Below are positions 35,138 to 46,900 of a stretch of DNA of 64,000 nt, in pieces. The DNA is taken from positions 1,364,001-1,428,000 of the forward strand of contig JAALGY010000043.1 of NCBI GenBank assembly GCA_032358165.1. Direction: 5' to 3'. The notes under the pieces were generated by a model. The model saw only the letters and a list, made by a program, of their open reading frames with translations, did no database searches and was not told the origin of the DNA. How positions within the stretch are numbered: the stretch's first letter is position 1; every line of letters begins with the position of its first letter. Source of the stretch: Diplosphaera chodatii. Lineage: Eukaryota; Chlorophyta; Trebouxiophyceae; Prasiolales; Stichococcaceae. The translations under genes and the position numbers were made by a program.

Positions 35138-35370
35138 GGCAATGCGCAAGACTCTGGTGACTGCTTACTGCCCGGCTGAAAGCGTGAGGCTTGTGGGTGT
35201 GCCAGCTTAGCAACTCATAGTGCTGTTCGCTGTTCGTTCAGCTTGTTGCAACGGTGCCAGCTACACAGGACCTCAGCTCGCTGCTGCGCATGCCCTTGCA
35301 ACATGTAGGCATGACTCGCATGACTCCAGCAATGTGCTCCCAATCCTTGCTACCACGTCCAGCATGCCTG

Positions 35371-35892
35371 CTAGCGGTTGAACGTCATGTGCCTGAGGAT
35401 GTTCATCTCTGAGCCCACGATGGGCGTGGAAAGGTACTTCTGCACTGCTTGTGACGCCTTCCGCGGCGCTGTGTAGTCGTAAAGCACGTAGATGCCATCC
35501 CAGAACTTCTTAATCGGGTACGCCAGCTGCTGCCGGCCGCGGACCATGGCGTTGACGTTGGAGCCGCCCTCCTTGCTCAGGAAAGCCTCGAACTTGGCCA
35601 GCTCCACATCTCTGTCCTCATCTGAAAGGTCTGGCCGCAGCACGATCATGGTCTCATACCGCTGGTGTCCTGCAGGGATCTCCACCTCCTGCGCCAAGCT
35701 CTGGGCGGCAACCACCTGAGAAAGGCTGCTCCTGGTTGAGACTGGTCGCCTGACGTGGCTGCTGCCTTGGCGCCGTGCGGCTGCCTGGTGCAGCGCACTG
35801 CGTACGCTGCAAGTGATGGGCCAACGGGCGCAGGGCCTGCGGCTGTTCAGCGGCAAGCAGGGTGCAGCGAGCAGCAGCCCAGTCAGGGCCAT
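35371..35892 (-). CDS. rps6: Plastid 30S ribosomal protein S6 (bS6c), nuclear encoded
   Basis: Single-exon ORF of 173 residues. The first about 75 residues are rich in Arg, Ser and Ala with no clear conservation ([20 protein letters not shown] and onward), as expected of a chloroplast transit peptide. The S6 domain follows: [18 protein letters not shown], then [34 protein letters not shown] and [11 protein letters not shown]. Bacterial S6 is about 95-130 residues, so the mature domain is full length. It binds 16S rRNA with S18 in the 30S platform. A mitochondrial form is possible, but the match is to the plastid type. Confidence 0.92.
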   Translation of the reverse strand: MALTGLLLAAPCLPLNSRRPCARWPITCSVRSALHQAAARRQGSSHVRRPVSTRSSLSQVVAAQSLAQEVEIPAGHQRYETMIVLRPDLSDEDRDVELAKFEAFLSKEGGSNVNAMVRGRQQLAYPIKKFWDGIYVLYDYTAPRKASQAVQKYLSTPIVGSEMNILRHMTFNR

Positions 35893-36667
35893 CGTGGCTG
35901 CGTGCTCGGCCCTGTTTGCTGACGGCCAAGCTCGGCAAACTTACCACGTTTCAGTGTGCAACAGATGCAGCTGCTGGATCGCTTGTGACTGCTTCACACC
36001 ATACGATGGACGGCACGAGCAAGCACCGAGGATGGGCGACAGCGGAAGCAGCAAGCATGCTTCACTGCTTCCGGCTTTCTCGGCTGACGATCGAAGCAAC
36101 ATTCTCACACTTGCTTGCAGCGCTCATCTGCAAGCGATCAGCAGCGGCGTATCGATGTGAACATCTGAGAACAACAAGCCAACTGCGGTGCCCTTTGACT
36201 ACCTTTAGTCGCTGCCGTCGAAGCCGATCATTTGTCGGTCTGGCCGAGGTGCAATCGATCCGGTGGCCGTGACAAGCGGCACCGAGCTTATCCTTGTTTC
36301 AGCTTTCAGCTCTCAGCTCGTTAATCACATACGCATCCCACGCTGCAGCTTGTGAGCCTCAGCGTTGATAGTGCACCCCTCTGCGGTGCGCATGTGGGCG
36401 CAAAACCCCTTTGATCGGTCCATGCGAGCGTAAGTGCGGCAGTGCAGAGCTTGTGGCGTGTCGGCGCATGCCCTGGTAGCAACAGCAATGGGCAGCGCCA
36501 CCTTTTCTGTTGCATCGCTGGAGGCAGTGCACACGCCGCGCAGGTGAATGCATGCATTGCAACCAGCCAGTGCCGTCTTCATGATCTGATTACACCAGAC
36601 AGAGTGTCCACAGCACCGAGTACCCTCGCTGATGCACATCAAATACAACACGTGCATGTGTGCGCAG
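35893..36667. other. Divergent spacer, probably with an unidentified 5' exon
   Basis: Lies between the start of rps6 and the first recognised exon of the next plus-strand gene. That gene lacks a start codon in its first recognised exon, so a transit-peptide or leader exon is probably hidden here. I could not define it. Confidence 0.4.
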
Positions 36668-38153
36668 TACTGTTGCGACAGCGCCTTCCGGGCTGGAGGA
36701 GCTGCTATCAAAAACGCCTACCAGCTTCCTGCAGCCGTACTGCTTTTTCGTGTCCTGGCAGGGCGTCCTCACGCTGGCATACAGGTGACATGTCCTGCTG
36801 ACTGCCAACGCTTGCGACGCGCCCCCCCAATCGCGCCTGTTGGGGCCCTGGCGCCCAGAGCATGCCAGTCCTGGTTTGCGGCAGTGCACCCATGTCAGCA
36901 CCATTTGCAGCCATGGAGCGGCGGTGCAGTCACCGACGCCGATGCCATCTGCAGTGGCTTCCCAAGGGCGCTGTTGGATCTGAAGGACGCGCTGGCGGAC
37001 ACGTGCAAGGGGCTCCCACCGGAGAATCCGGGCAGCAAGTGGCCCAAGACCACGCTGGGCACGCTGCGGGATGGCACGCGCCTCACGCCCGAGCAGCTGC
37101 AGCAGCTCAACGCCATCTGCAAGTGAGTCGCTACCAGCTGCACATGGCAGTACAGCCCTCCCGCATCCTGAGCGTGAGCCTGTCTGAGGATGGACAATAC
37201 TTCGTCAAGGCACACTCAGGTGTGAGAGGTGCATGTGCAGAGAGGAGAGCGCAGCATTTGTGGAGACTGACCGTGTCAAAGATGCTTTGCGGGTGAGCGT
37301 TAACCTTGGCTCAAGGACTCTGCACTAGCAAACCTTGTAGTAGCGCCATCAGCACTTGCAGCGGCGGCCATAGCATCCTATTGGCCCCTGCATGCAGGTG
37401 TGGATCGATCGGGCGGCAGTGGTGCTTTATGAGTGCCGCTCATTGGAGCGGACATTGGTGTCGCACGAGGTGTTGATGTCAACAGAGGTCGACCCGAGGC
37501 CGGTTGATGCCGCTGAGCAGGTTCGATCCTACAGCCATGCCTGGATGTCGTGAGATCACCCACTGGCGTGTTTATGCTTACCATGTACCAGGGAGGTGGC
37601 TTGCACAGCACATTGAGAGACGCTGTTTAAATGCCCTGTAGGAGCGTGTGCACAGTATTGTGGCGGAAGCATATCAGGATGACTACTGGTTTGCAGCAAG
37701 CCGAGATGGAAATCGAGTTTCTCATTACAGAGGTCAGCACATATACATCTGCTGTGCCTTACCCTATGCTACCTGTTGAGCCTGTCCGCCACCTGTGCCT
37801 CCGAGCATGAACAACCACAGTAAATGCCTCACAGGCGACCACATTGGCGCCACGCTCATGCACAAGTTGGCAGCGTTTGCGGCTGTCGGGCCAGATGCCC
37901 TGTCGGCCCCACTGCTGCCCGCGCTGGTGGGCAACCGCCTCAAACTTGCACCGCATGCACATCCGCTGCATGGCTGCCTGCATGCGTCTGCTTCCATGAC
38001 TCATTTTGTGTTGTGTAAAACATTTTGCGACACAGAGTTGCAATATTGCCACAGGTGCGCAAGTTCAGGGACCGGCTGGATGCAGAGCTGCCCGGGCTGT
38101 ACACCTGGTTCGACGACAGCTCGCTGCATGTGACGCTGCGGGCGCTCACGTGA
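36668..38153 (+). CDS. Protein of unknown function ending SLHVTLRALT (5' end not found)
   Basis: Seven exons: 36668-36784, 36955-37122, 37241-37292, 37398-37520, 37642-37732, 37835-37926 and 38055-38153. They are in phase and give about 244 residues without the start. Text includes LEELLSKTPTSFLQPYCFFV, SWQGVLTLAYSGFPRALLDL, GLPPENPGSKWPKTTLGTLR, DRAAVVLYECRSLERTL, DDYWFAASRDGNRVSHYRG and the ending YTWFDDSSLHVTLRALT with TGA. The consistent splicing and codon bias make the gene solid, but I do not recognise the family. The final H-x-T-x motif is shared with 2H phosphoesterases, but only one such motif is seen, so no enzyme call is made. An upstream exon with the start, perhaps an organelle-targeting sequence, is missing. 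Confidence 0.72.
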
Positions 38154-38614
38154 CAAAGCAGAGCAGGGTTCATGGGCTGTACACCTAATGTTTACAAGTG
38201 CGTGCTGCATGTGATGTGCATGCGCTTGCTTCAAGAGGATGGAGCAGAGGTCATACGCATGTGGACATCATGGAATTGCACCATCAGCCTGAGGTTGGTA
38301 TGAACGATTGTACATCAAGCCAGCAGTGCCGCCATGCAAAATGTGGACTGCAGCGGGGCTGCACGCCCGTCGGATGTCTCGGCCGAAGAATTCAGCCTGC
38401 AATGCAGCATTAGGGTCGACGTCAGCGGCCGCACTGTCATGTTGCATGTTCTGCAAGTGAAGAGTATGGTGGCTGAATCAGTTCAGATGGACTCATCAAG
38501 AGGTCCGTGTTCCTTCTGCAGACATTTGTTGCATGGCCGAACAGTTCACCTTGACATGAGGACCGAGTCTCAACTGGGCGGAGAGCAGCTGCCAGCCGGC
38601 TGGATCTGGTCAAC
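38154..38614. other. Intergenic spacer between convergent genes
   Basis: Short spacer between two stop codons on opposite strands. Weak ORFs only. No repeat or RNA gene noted. Confidence 0.5.
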
Positions 38615-41549
38615 CTAGTAATTGGGAAACACTGAGTTCTGCACCCTGTCGCAAGCCCACAACCCATCCAGCAAATCGGAAGCAGCCATGCCAGCCTCAG
38701 CAAGCCATTGGACCGCCACCTGCAACATTTGACAAGAGATATAGCATTGAATGCAAGGGCTCCCATTTCATGTGGCTGCGTGCTCCGGAACTGCACATGC
38801 AGCGTCACACCTGCGAGTCGTTGCCTCTGCGACACAGCACGATCAGCTGCTGCTGAGACTCTTGACTGCTGCTGCCACGGCCCCCTTCTTGGACCAGGTC
38901 CTTGACCTCGTCTATCCTGCCGCGCAACTTGTCAAACGGGATGTTGACAGAGCCTGCGGCAGGAATACAGGCTTGCTTTGTGCTCTACTTTCGAAGCAGC
39001 CCAGGGGAAGATCGCCTGTGCCGGCTTATCTAGGATAAAAAAGAGGCCTCCATGTATATGTGCCACCGACACACTGGTCAACTTGCCCTTCCCAGCACCT
39101 GGCAGCCGACACATCGCGAACTGATCAGCTGGACGCACGTCCAGCAGCACCGGCCGGCTTTGAAGCGCTTTGTCATCCGGCTGGATGGCAGCTGCTCCTG
39201 ACAATGTTGCTGCCAGCTGCTGGGGTGACACCCGCTGAGCGCGCGGCAGGAGCTGATGCTGAGGGGCTGCATCATCTGCAGCCTACATATGCATACAAAG
39301 CACATCACCTCTGCCCCATAAAGGCAGCCATGCATGGGGAAGCCTGCAGCTGGTGGCCTGGTTGCTCTCAAGGATTTCAGGAAGGAGTTTACCTGGCCTG
39401 TGAAGGCGCCGTAATCATATGCTGACAGGGTCGTTGCACTGATGGTCGGTGCTCTGCCACATGCGGCACAGTCCGGGTTCCTGCAAGCAGCAACATGCTT
39501 TCCACTGCTTGGACGACTGATGCGTCAGCATATCACACTCCAGCAGCACAAGGTGGACTCGCTGGCGTGCTTGTGCAGCAAGGTGCGCGAGCCACAACAA
39601 GAGCTGACAAAGTGACACCACCTGGCGCGCAGCTGAACAGTGGTGAAGCGGCCTGACAGGGCATCTGCAATCAGCAGCCGCCGTGCCAGCACGGTCCCAA
39701 CGCCGGCTGCCAGCTTGATCGCCTCCATCGCCTGCATTGCAGGGTTCCCCAGCCACATGCTGTTGCCACGGTGACCACGTTGCCCAGCAGCCAGGAGAAG
39801 GCAGGATGGACACACTCACCACAGCAATTGTTTAGGGATGCCAACACAGCAGTGTTGAGCTGTACATCACATTGGCGGCAGCACAGCGGACAGCACCTGC
39901 AGGCAGCCGACGAAGCCGGGCACGGGGCCCAGCACCCCGGCGTCGGAGCAGCGGCTGCACGCGTCGGCGCGCGGCGCGACCGGGTACAGGCACCGGTAGC
40001 ACGGCCCTGCAGCGTTGACAGCATCCACCATGGGACCCCTGGTCAGGCTTCTGTATGTTCCCTACCGCTGCAAACACCTGCTGCAAACATCTGAAGACAA
40101 GTGTTTGCAATTTGCAGTGCAAGCCTAGCGTTGACAAGGACATCCTGTGCAGCACAGAGCATTGTGACAGCTGTCACCGTCTGTATCCGTCATACCTTGT
40201 GGTCCGTGGTTGTACACAGTCAGCTGGCCGTCAGTTCCGAGCGCAGCGCCTGACACCAATGGCTTGTCAGCAATGACACAGGCATCGCTGGCTAGGTACC
40301 TGCACATCTGCACACATGAACTTAGTCATGTGGACCACTGGTAAAACCTGGACGTGTTATGGTTTGTGTGAGCACAGCACCTGCAGACAGATGATATGTT
40401 TGGAGATGCGGTGGTACCTTGTTGGCGCATTGTCGCTGGCATCAACTATGATGTTATACTTCTGTACCAGCGCCAGAGCGTTGTCCGGCGTGAAGCCATC
40501 TCTGTGGACCTCGACCTGCAGCAGAAACAGCAGCCCCACTCAGGCCTGTCATGACCCACGCCACCATACACCTTGTGCTCTCCTCATCCCTGCGGATGCG
40601 CTGATCGAGGTTCCTGTGCAGCACGCTGCTGGCGCAGACCTGAACTGTGCTGTTGATTGCACGAGCTGCACCGGCTGCAGAGTCCGCCTTGTGGGTGCCC
40701 ACTGACGACTCGGGGTGCGCCACCTGCCTGTGGATGTTGCTGAGCTCCACAGCATCCCTGCAGATCAGTGACGAGTGAAGTAGACACTTCGATGTTGCAA
40801 CAGTCCATGAGGCGCAGCACGCTTCGATGTAGCATCAAATATCAAGCGGCATGATTCAGGCCTTGCCGAATCGTGCACCCACACACCTGTCGACAATCCC
40901 CAACCGGCCAACGCCAGCTGCAGCTAAGTACAGGATTGCTGGGCAGCCCAGGCCGCCAGCACCAATCACCAGCACTGAGGCCTGCTGCAGGCGCACCTGC
41001 CCTGTAATGCACCACGTGCCACTGCTTCTCATGCACGATGTCAAAGCAAAGTGTAGATTACTTCCTTAATCGGTGCAGTGGCAAGCAAAGCATAACCTCA
41101 CCAAACTGCCATCAGGCGAACGTGCTGTCCCATAGCGCACCTTGCACTCCCAGCGCTGGCAGGATCAGCTGCCGGCTGTAGCGCTCGATATCGGCACGCT
41201 TCAGCGGATGCCCGCTGCTCTCCCACTCGAATGCCGGTGCTGCCGAACCATTTACATGTGTGCCTTCCTGCTCGCCCGCGGTGCTTGCTGCTGTTTGGCC
41301 TGCAGACTGAATGGTCGAAGGGTGCGCGCCTGCGTGCGGACCATGCACTGAGTGGGCAGCCATTGCCCATGAGGCATGACGCTGTATTGATGCGGTTGAG
41401 TGGGACATCGACCGCATCCTGTTTCATGCGCATCATGCAATGAGCTGACCTGCTTCGCCTTCTAGCTCTGCCACGCGTTTTCGGAGGTCCTCGACTTCAT
41501 GCCGCAGCGCTGCATTTTCTGCATGCAGAGTAGCAGAGGTGGACTTCAT
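38615..41549 (-). CDS. CNX5: MOCS3/UBA4/CNX5: E1-like adenylyltransferase with C-terminal rhodanese domain
   Basis: It adenylates and thiolates the C-termini of URM1 (tRNA wobble-uridine thiolation) and MOCS2A (molybdenum cofactor) in the cytosol. Twelve minus-strand exons: 41549-41450, 41239-41141, 41001-40887, 40757-40640, 40515-40418, 40299-40196, 40006-39897, 39731-39622, 39480-39393, 39234-39099, 38953-38811 and 38719-38615. They are in phase, 441 residues. A short coiled coil ([20 protein letters not shown]) leads. Next come [20 protein letters not shown] and the nucleotide loop [12 protein letters not shown], then [24 protein letters not shown], the zinc pairs CYRCLYP and [15 protein letters not shown], and NPDCAACG. 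The rhodanese part has [18 protein letters not shown] and the active-site loop [10 protein letters not shown]. It ends SVFPNY, typical of the family. An alternative start is 41579. Confidence 0.95.
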
Positions 41550-41579
41550 TGGGGACGTGTGCCGTGCCTTCGGGCTCAT

Positions 41580-42898
41580 CACCAGAACCTTGATAGGTGC
41601 GTCATTGACACATCGAGTCATAAGGGACAGTGGTTGCTCTTCTGACGGTGTGAGGTGCTGCACTTCTTGCATGTGCATGCTGACCTCAGCATGCTGGATC
41701 TTCACGCCATGCCTGGGATGTGAGGAATAGCACAGCTGCACTTGCGGTTTCTCGATTGCAGCAGCCTGCCACTCACGTTGTTCAGGACGTCGATTCGCTG
41801 TCGCAAGCCACTAGAGGTATGTCTGGCCCAGTTCCAAGCATGTGGCAAAGTCCAAGGGTGCGGCAGCAGGCCAGCCGGTGTATGAGCACGTGCAGCGAAG
41901 CGCAGACTGTCTGGCACAGCAGTCGATGCTCGCGCCCCGTGCTGCGCACAACATCGAGCCTGCCTGCACGCCGTCTCGGCAAGCAAGGGCACCAGGTTGA
42001 TGCATGCTGCGCATTTGAAATCATGCTTCATCATGCTGACCTGGGGTAACGCTGGTGGATGTACACTGACATTTTTGTTGATGACCTGCTCTTACACACG
42101 ACCAGCAGGTGCGCGCAGCTTCAGACAATGGCGCCGGCGCCAGTGAACATGATGACCGACCAGCTTTTGGGTCGCCAGAGTGGCGCAGCAGGCCCGCTGC
42201 GGTGATGACTTGTCGAGGCTATATATATCCTCCGGTGGAAGTTGTTGTTTGTGAACCACGTGTGAACCATTTGATGGAGTTCAGGCACCACCTTGAGCAT
42301 GTTGCTCACGCAGATCTCACTACCAGGGTCTGCCCGAGACCCTGGGGTGTGGTTTGTGTTGGCTGGGTTTGTCAGAGTTGCCGCGCTGACGATGTCCATG
42401 GGCACGTCCCCATTTGGTGAGAACGCTTGCCTGCATACGTGCAAGCTGTGGATGATTGGGGAGAAGCCACTGGCAACTTGTTTGCTTGCTTAACCATGTA
42501 CCTTGCCAATGCAGGCGGAATGGGCGATTTGATTGTTGTGCTCCCTGTTGCACTAGGCAAGCGCCACCCATCCTGGTATGCTGACATAGTCCGTGCTACT
42601 AGACATGTCACCTGAACACCAACACCTCACTGCAGGGCTTGGACTGTTCGGCAAGTGGGTTGTCCAAAACGATCTCATGCAGAGGTGCGCACGCGACATG
42701 TCCGAGGTTTGCTGCGCATGTTTTCATCAACATGCTTAGCACCTGGAGCGAACTGCATAGCTTGCGATAGTGTATGCCTCATGCTGCAGGAAATGGTTCG
42801 CACGCGCACTGGTCGTGGCAGCAGTAGCCTTCCTGTACATCAGCCACCTCGCATACAGACGGTGCCATGCTGCATTTGCCTGCAACAGCCTTTGACTG
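41580..42898. other. Long gene-poor interval
   Basis: About 1.3 kb upstream of the MOCS3-type gene. It contains a TATATATAT run near 42220 and several weak short ORFs on both strands without codon bias. No coding exon, RNA gene or mobile element could be supported. Confidence 0.4.
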
Positions 42899-43312
42899 TT
42901 GGTGTCTTGGGAAGGTGTTGCCCGGAATCTGCCGAAGCTGTCAACCGCCAGCGTCATTGGTGGTGCTGCTGTATCGCTGGACAGGACGCTGTTGAAGCGG
43001 TGGACGCAGCAGCAGGCAGCAGAGCCACAGGCAGCGGCGGTGGCGCAGCGGCCGCAGCCAGCAGTGCGGCGGCTGCCAACTGCTGCTGAGGCAGAGGCGG
43101 CAGGTGTCGAGTGGCAGCGACCCACCCGGGAATACCGGTGAGGATGTCTGAGCACGTGCGTGAGGCGTGTCGTACTGTGTTGCCAGGGCCGACCTGCCAA
43201 GGGTTTGCCGCCAAATGCAGGTTGGGAAACAAGTGAGGCGCTGGTCTTGGAGGCGCCGGACCTGGCCTTTCGGCCTGCGGTGGTTGCACGGCAGTGCACA
43301 ATGTACAAATGA
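42899..43312 (+). CDS. Weak candidate gene fragment, unknown
   Basis: A plus-strand stretch reads LPKLSTASVIGGAAVSLDRT, then LLKRWTQQQAAEPQ and an Ala/Gln-rich part, ending VEWQRPTREYR before a GTGAGG donor at 43140. A second stretch after CAG at about 43190 reads GRPAKGLPPNAGWETSEAL, then VLEAPDLAFRPAVVARQCTM and TGA at 43310-43312. Both show G/C third-position bias, but the splice phases between them do not agree in the frame I prefer, and no ATG was found. It may be a real small gene with an error in my exon borders. Confidence 0.3.
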
Positions 43313-43900
43313 TTGTATGCATGATCAAGGGCTGCCAAATGTCTCTGAGCCTCGTGATGCGATGTTGGTGACATATCGAGCCGCTGTTGCGACCAAACAT
43401 GCCTGCTGTTCTGCTTACATGTTGTAAAGTAACCCTGACATCGCAGCAACGAAAGAGAATGGTGAGAACAGCGTATCAGGATGCTGGCATGGAAAGCAGG
43501 TTGCGGGCACAATTACTCCCGCACTGGTTTGCGGTATCTGAAGCTGAAACCACGGCAAGTGAAGGCTGCCTGCGAAAACAGATGCCTGTCATCAGTCTGC
43601 TGAGGACTTCTTGAGCACATGCCCATTCGCTCCGCCCAGTCTTCTGCTGCTTATGCCAGCCCATCTGACAGGGTTTGCTGCTCCCTTCCACACAACTTGC
43701 TGCTGTGCTGTGCTTGGTATCCTCTGTTGGCAACCAGCCAGCCGCATGCTGCCGCCCTCCACCGAACATCCGACATCCTGCCATCTCGGGGTCGCTCAGC
43801 CCATGCCCCAGCACGCCGATGCGAGTGCGCCCCGCGCTGCTTGGCTGGCTGCCGCGTAACGCTGCAAAAGTCTGCGACTTGGCCTCCTCGTGCGGCGAGC
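43313..43900. other. Intergenic spacer
   Basis: Precedes the stop of the minus-strand MATH-BTB gene and probably contains its 3' UTR. No other feature was recognised. Confidence 0.45.
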
Positions 43901-46900
43901 TCACTCGCGGCGCTGGCGCACGCGGCGGGCCTGGTCGTCCATGGCCACCGCCACCGGGTCCGGGGGGGCAGGTGCGGCAGCGGGGGCGGCGGCGGGCGCA
44001 GCACCTGCAGGCGCCTGCGCGGCCGCGGGGGGCAGCGCCCCGGCCGGCGGCGCCGCAGGCGCCTGCGCCGGATTTGCGGCAGGCTGCGCAGCGGCCGCGG
44101 GCGCGCCCGCTGCGACCACGGCGGCGGCGTTGCCGGCGGGTGCCGCGCCGCCCTCCGCGCGAGCATACGTGCTGCTGCCGTACGCGCGCATCGCCTTCTG
44201 GCTGTGGCGCTCGCCATTCGCCGCCGCGATGGTGTGCAGCAGCTCCGCCTGCAGGTTGGCACCGATGACAGGCGTGAGCACCAGCAATCACACCAAACCG
44301 AGTCGCACCGCAAGGCAAAGCCATCGTGTAGCAACTTCAGAGATCAGACCCAGACAGGCTTGGGGCGGGGGGCAGTGCGCGCCTGCAGCTGGGGGCAGGA
44401 GCGTATCATGTGCTGGTAGCCCTCGGACTGCATGACCGCGCCCAGGTTGCGGGACACGAACTCCAGGCACACGCGCTTCAGCTCCGCCGCATGGTTCTGC
44501 TCCCCCAGCGCCAGCGTCGTCGCCACCGTGTCCACCTCCACCTGCAGCCGCCAACACAAAGACCCTCAGCAAACCGTATGTATACCACCCTGCCGCCTCA
44601 TGGGCATATGCTCCAGTGAGCTCCCCCGGCCACGGTGCGGCTCGGCTGGCATTTGGAAGCTGCATGCAGAGAGGAGGCGCCTCGGACGGCTCACCGTCTC
44701 GCACAGCCGGCGCTCGCAGATGCCGCGCAGGCGGGGCAGCTGGAAGCGGTCCGCCGCCACCAGCAGGTGCTGCGCCATCGCCACATCCAGGTTGGCACCG
44801 TCAGAGTCCTGCGCCATATGACCCGAGATTGATGTTAGGTGTGGCAACCCGAGCTCAGTGTCTCATGCACTCGAGCAAGCATTTCAACAGAAAAGGCCAC
44901 AGAGGGTCACATGGCATTATCTTCCTCAGCATGCGTAGGCCAGCGAAATCCAGTTTGAGGAATACAAGCCTATGTTACCAACAGCGCGGCGCACCTCGGG
45001 CAGCGCATCGGTGTAGGCGAAGTGGAGCAGGGCGCGGAAGACGGGGGCGCGCACGTCCTGGATCTCCACCTGGTCCTCCTTGCCCTCCCGCATGCCGCCC
45101 CCCAGCAGCGCCTTGAACACCGGCGACCGCGCCTGCGGCACCATTCAGAGTGGGTTTCAGGCATTGACGCACGCACAGCAATGCCACTGCATTGCAGCCC
45201 ACGGCATGCTGGACGCTGATGCATGCAGGTGGGGTGCCTCCTGGAGCACAGTGCACACACGCAAGCGGTGCATACACCTCAGGGGTCTCAAAACGAGAGG
45301 GCAGCGGACCTGGAGGATGATGCGGTGGGCGCGCGTCATCTCGTCCTCCACCTTGAAGGTGACGTCGGCGCCCGCGCCGCTCTCCAGCAGCGCGTGCATG
45401 TCCTTGCCCATGCTCGGCGGCGGCACCTGCGCACAATGCACGGACAGTGTGTGGTGCCACGCCACATCGGCAGTAGAAGCTTGCGACGTTGATGTCCATG
45501 CTGCACCCCTCCAGCTGCATGCACTGCAGGTGCGGCATGGCTTTGCCAGGGCTGGTTCCTATTTGCACAGCAAAGCCGAGCGGGCGCGCCTGCACGGAGG
45601 GGGCGCGGGGGACGGGGTGCCCGGCGCGGGTGAGCGCCCCGCCCGACGACACCACCAGCTCGATGGTGTAGCGGATGACGATGGTGTCGTTCAGCAGGTA
45701 CCCGTTGGCCGGGTTCTCCAGGGTGCTGCGGCGCACGAACTTGCGGTAGCCGTGGCAGTTGCGCGCGTTTGGATCCTGCATGCGCACCACAGGAGGTGTC
45801 AGAGTCAAACTTGCGCGACCGCCAAGCATCTGCAAGTGAACACATGGACCGCTTGCAGGCATGCACCAGCCTTGGGGTGCATGCGGTGGTCCGACGCTGA
45901 CCTGGCGTGCACAGCTGATCTTGACGGCGCCCTGGTCCCTCCGGCGGCCCTTGGTCAGGTCGCGGCCTCCGTTTGCTGCGCAACAGCAGGGACTGCTATT
46001 GAGCATGCTGCTCGATGAATGGCAGCAACGATTGGCCCAGCACAAACGGATAGACAAAGAGTCCGGCACATGTCTGAGATTCATGCATGCATGTGTGTGT
46101 GAAGATCCCTTGTTGCGGCTTGACGGCGAGCCCACTTGCTGGTGACAATGGTGCATCATCTAGTGTCCATCCGAGGGCATCGGGGCGGCGCACGTGACTG
46201 GTCGACGAGGGTGAAGCGGTGGAAGGCGCGCACGACGCGGCCGTCGGAGGTGGACACCACGCCCTGCGGGTCGGCGCCCTCCCCGATCAGCGCCACGAAC
46301 AGCGCCGCGTACTGGTCCATCTCCCGGCGCGGCTGCGCGCCCGCCGCCATCGCCGCCTGCTGCAGAGCGCAGCAAGAGCCAATCAGGTTCAACATCATCT
46401 CAGGCGTGGGTCCTCTGTCATATAGCACACGACCGCCAATCTGCTTGACGGTTGCGTTTGACAAAACAGGCAGCAGACACAAGCAGCGACGGCCTACAAA
46501 AGCCCGCAGATGCGGGAGGAGGGGGCACCTGGGCGGCCTGGGCGGGGTGCATGTGGTGCGCGGGGTTGATGGCCAGCTGCTGGACCTCGACGCCGGGCGG
46601 CTGCTGCGGCATGGCCGCCGGCACGTTGGGCTGCTGCGGCTGCGGCGCAAAGTGCTGCTGCACGGCCTGCCCGGGCACGAAGTGCTGCTGCTGGAGCTGC
46701 TGCGCCGCCGGCGGCTGGCCGTGCGCCTGCCTGGGGTCCGGCTGCTGCGCCGGCGGCGGCGGGTGGCCGGCCTGGCCCTGGGGCTGCGGCGGCGGCAGCG
46801 CGGGCGGGCCGGCGTGCCCGTGGTTGCCCAGGTGCGGCAGCGGCACCGGCGGCGGCATGCCCGGCCGCATCGGCGGCGGCAGCTGCGCGACCGGCTGCGG

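Noticed and set aside
42215..42232. TATATATAT run as a promoter
   Set aside because: No supported coding exon follows at a sensible distance on either strand, so it is only a simple AT run.
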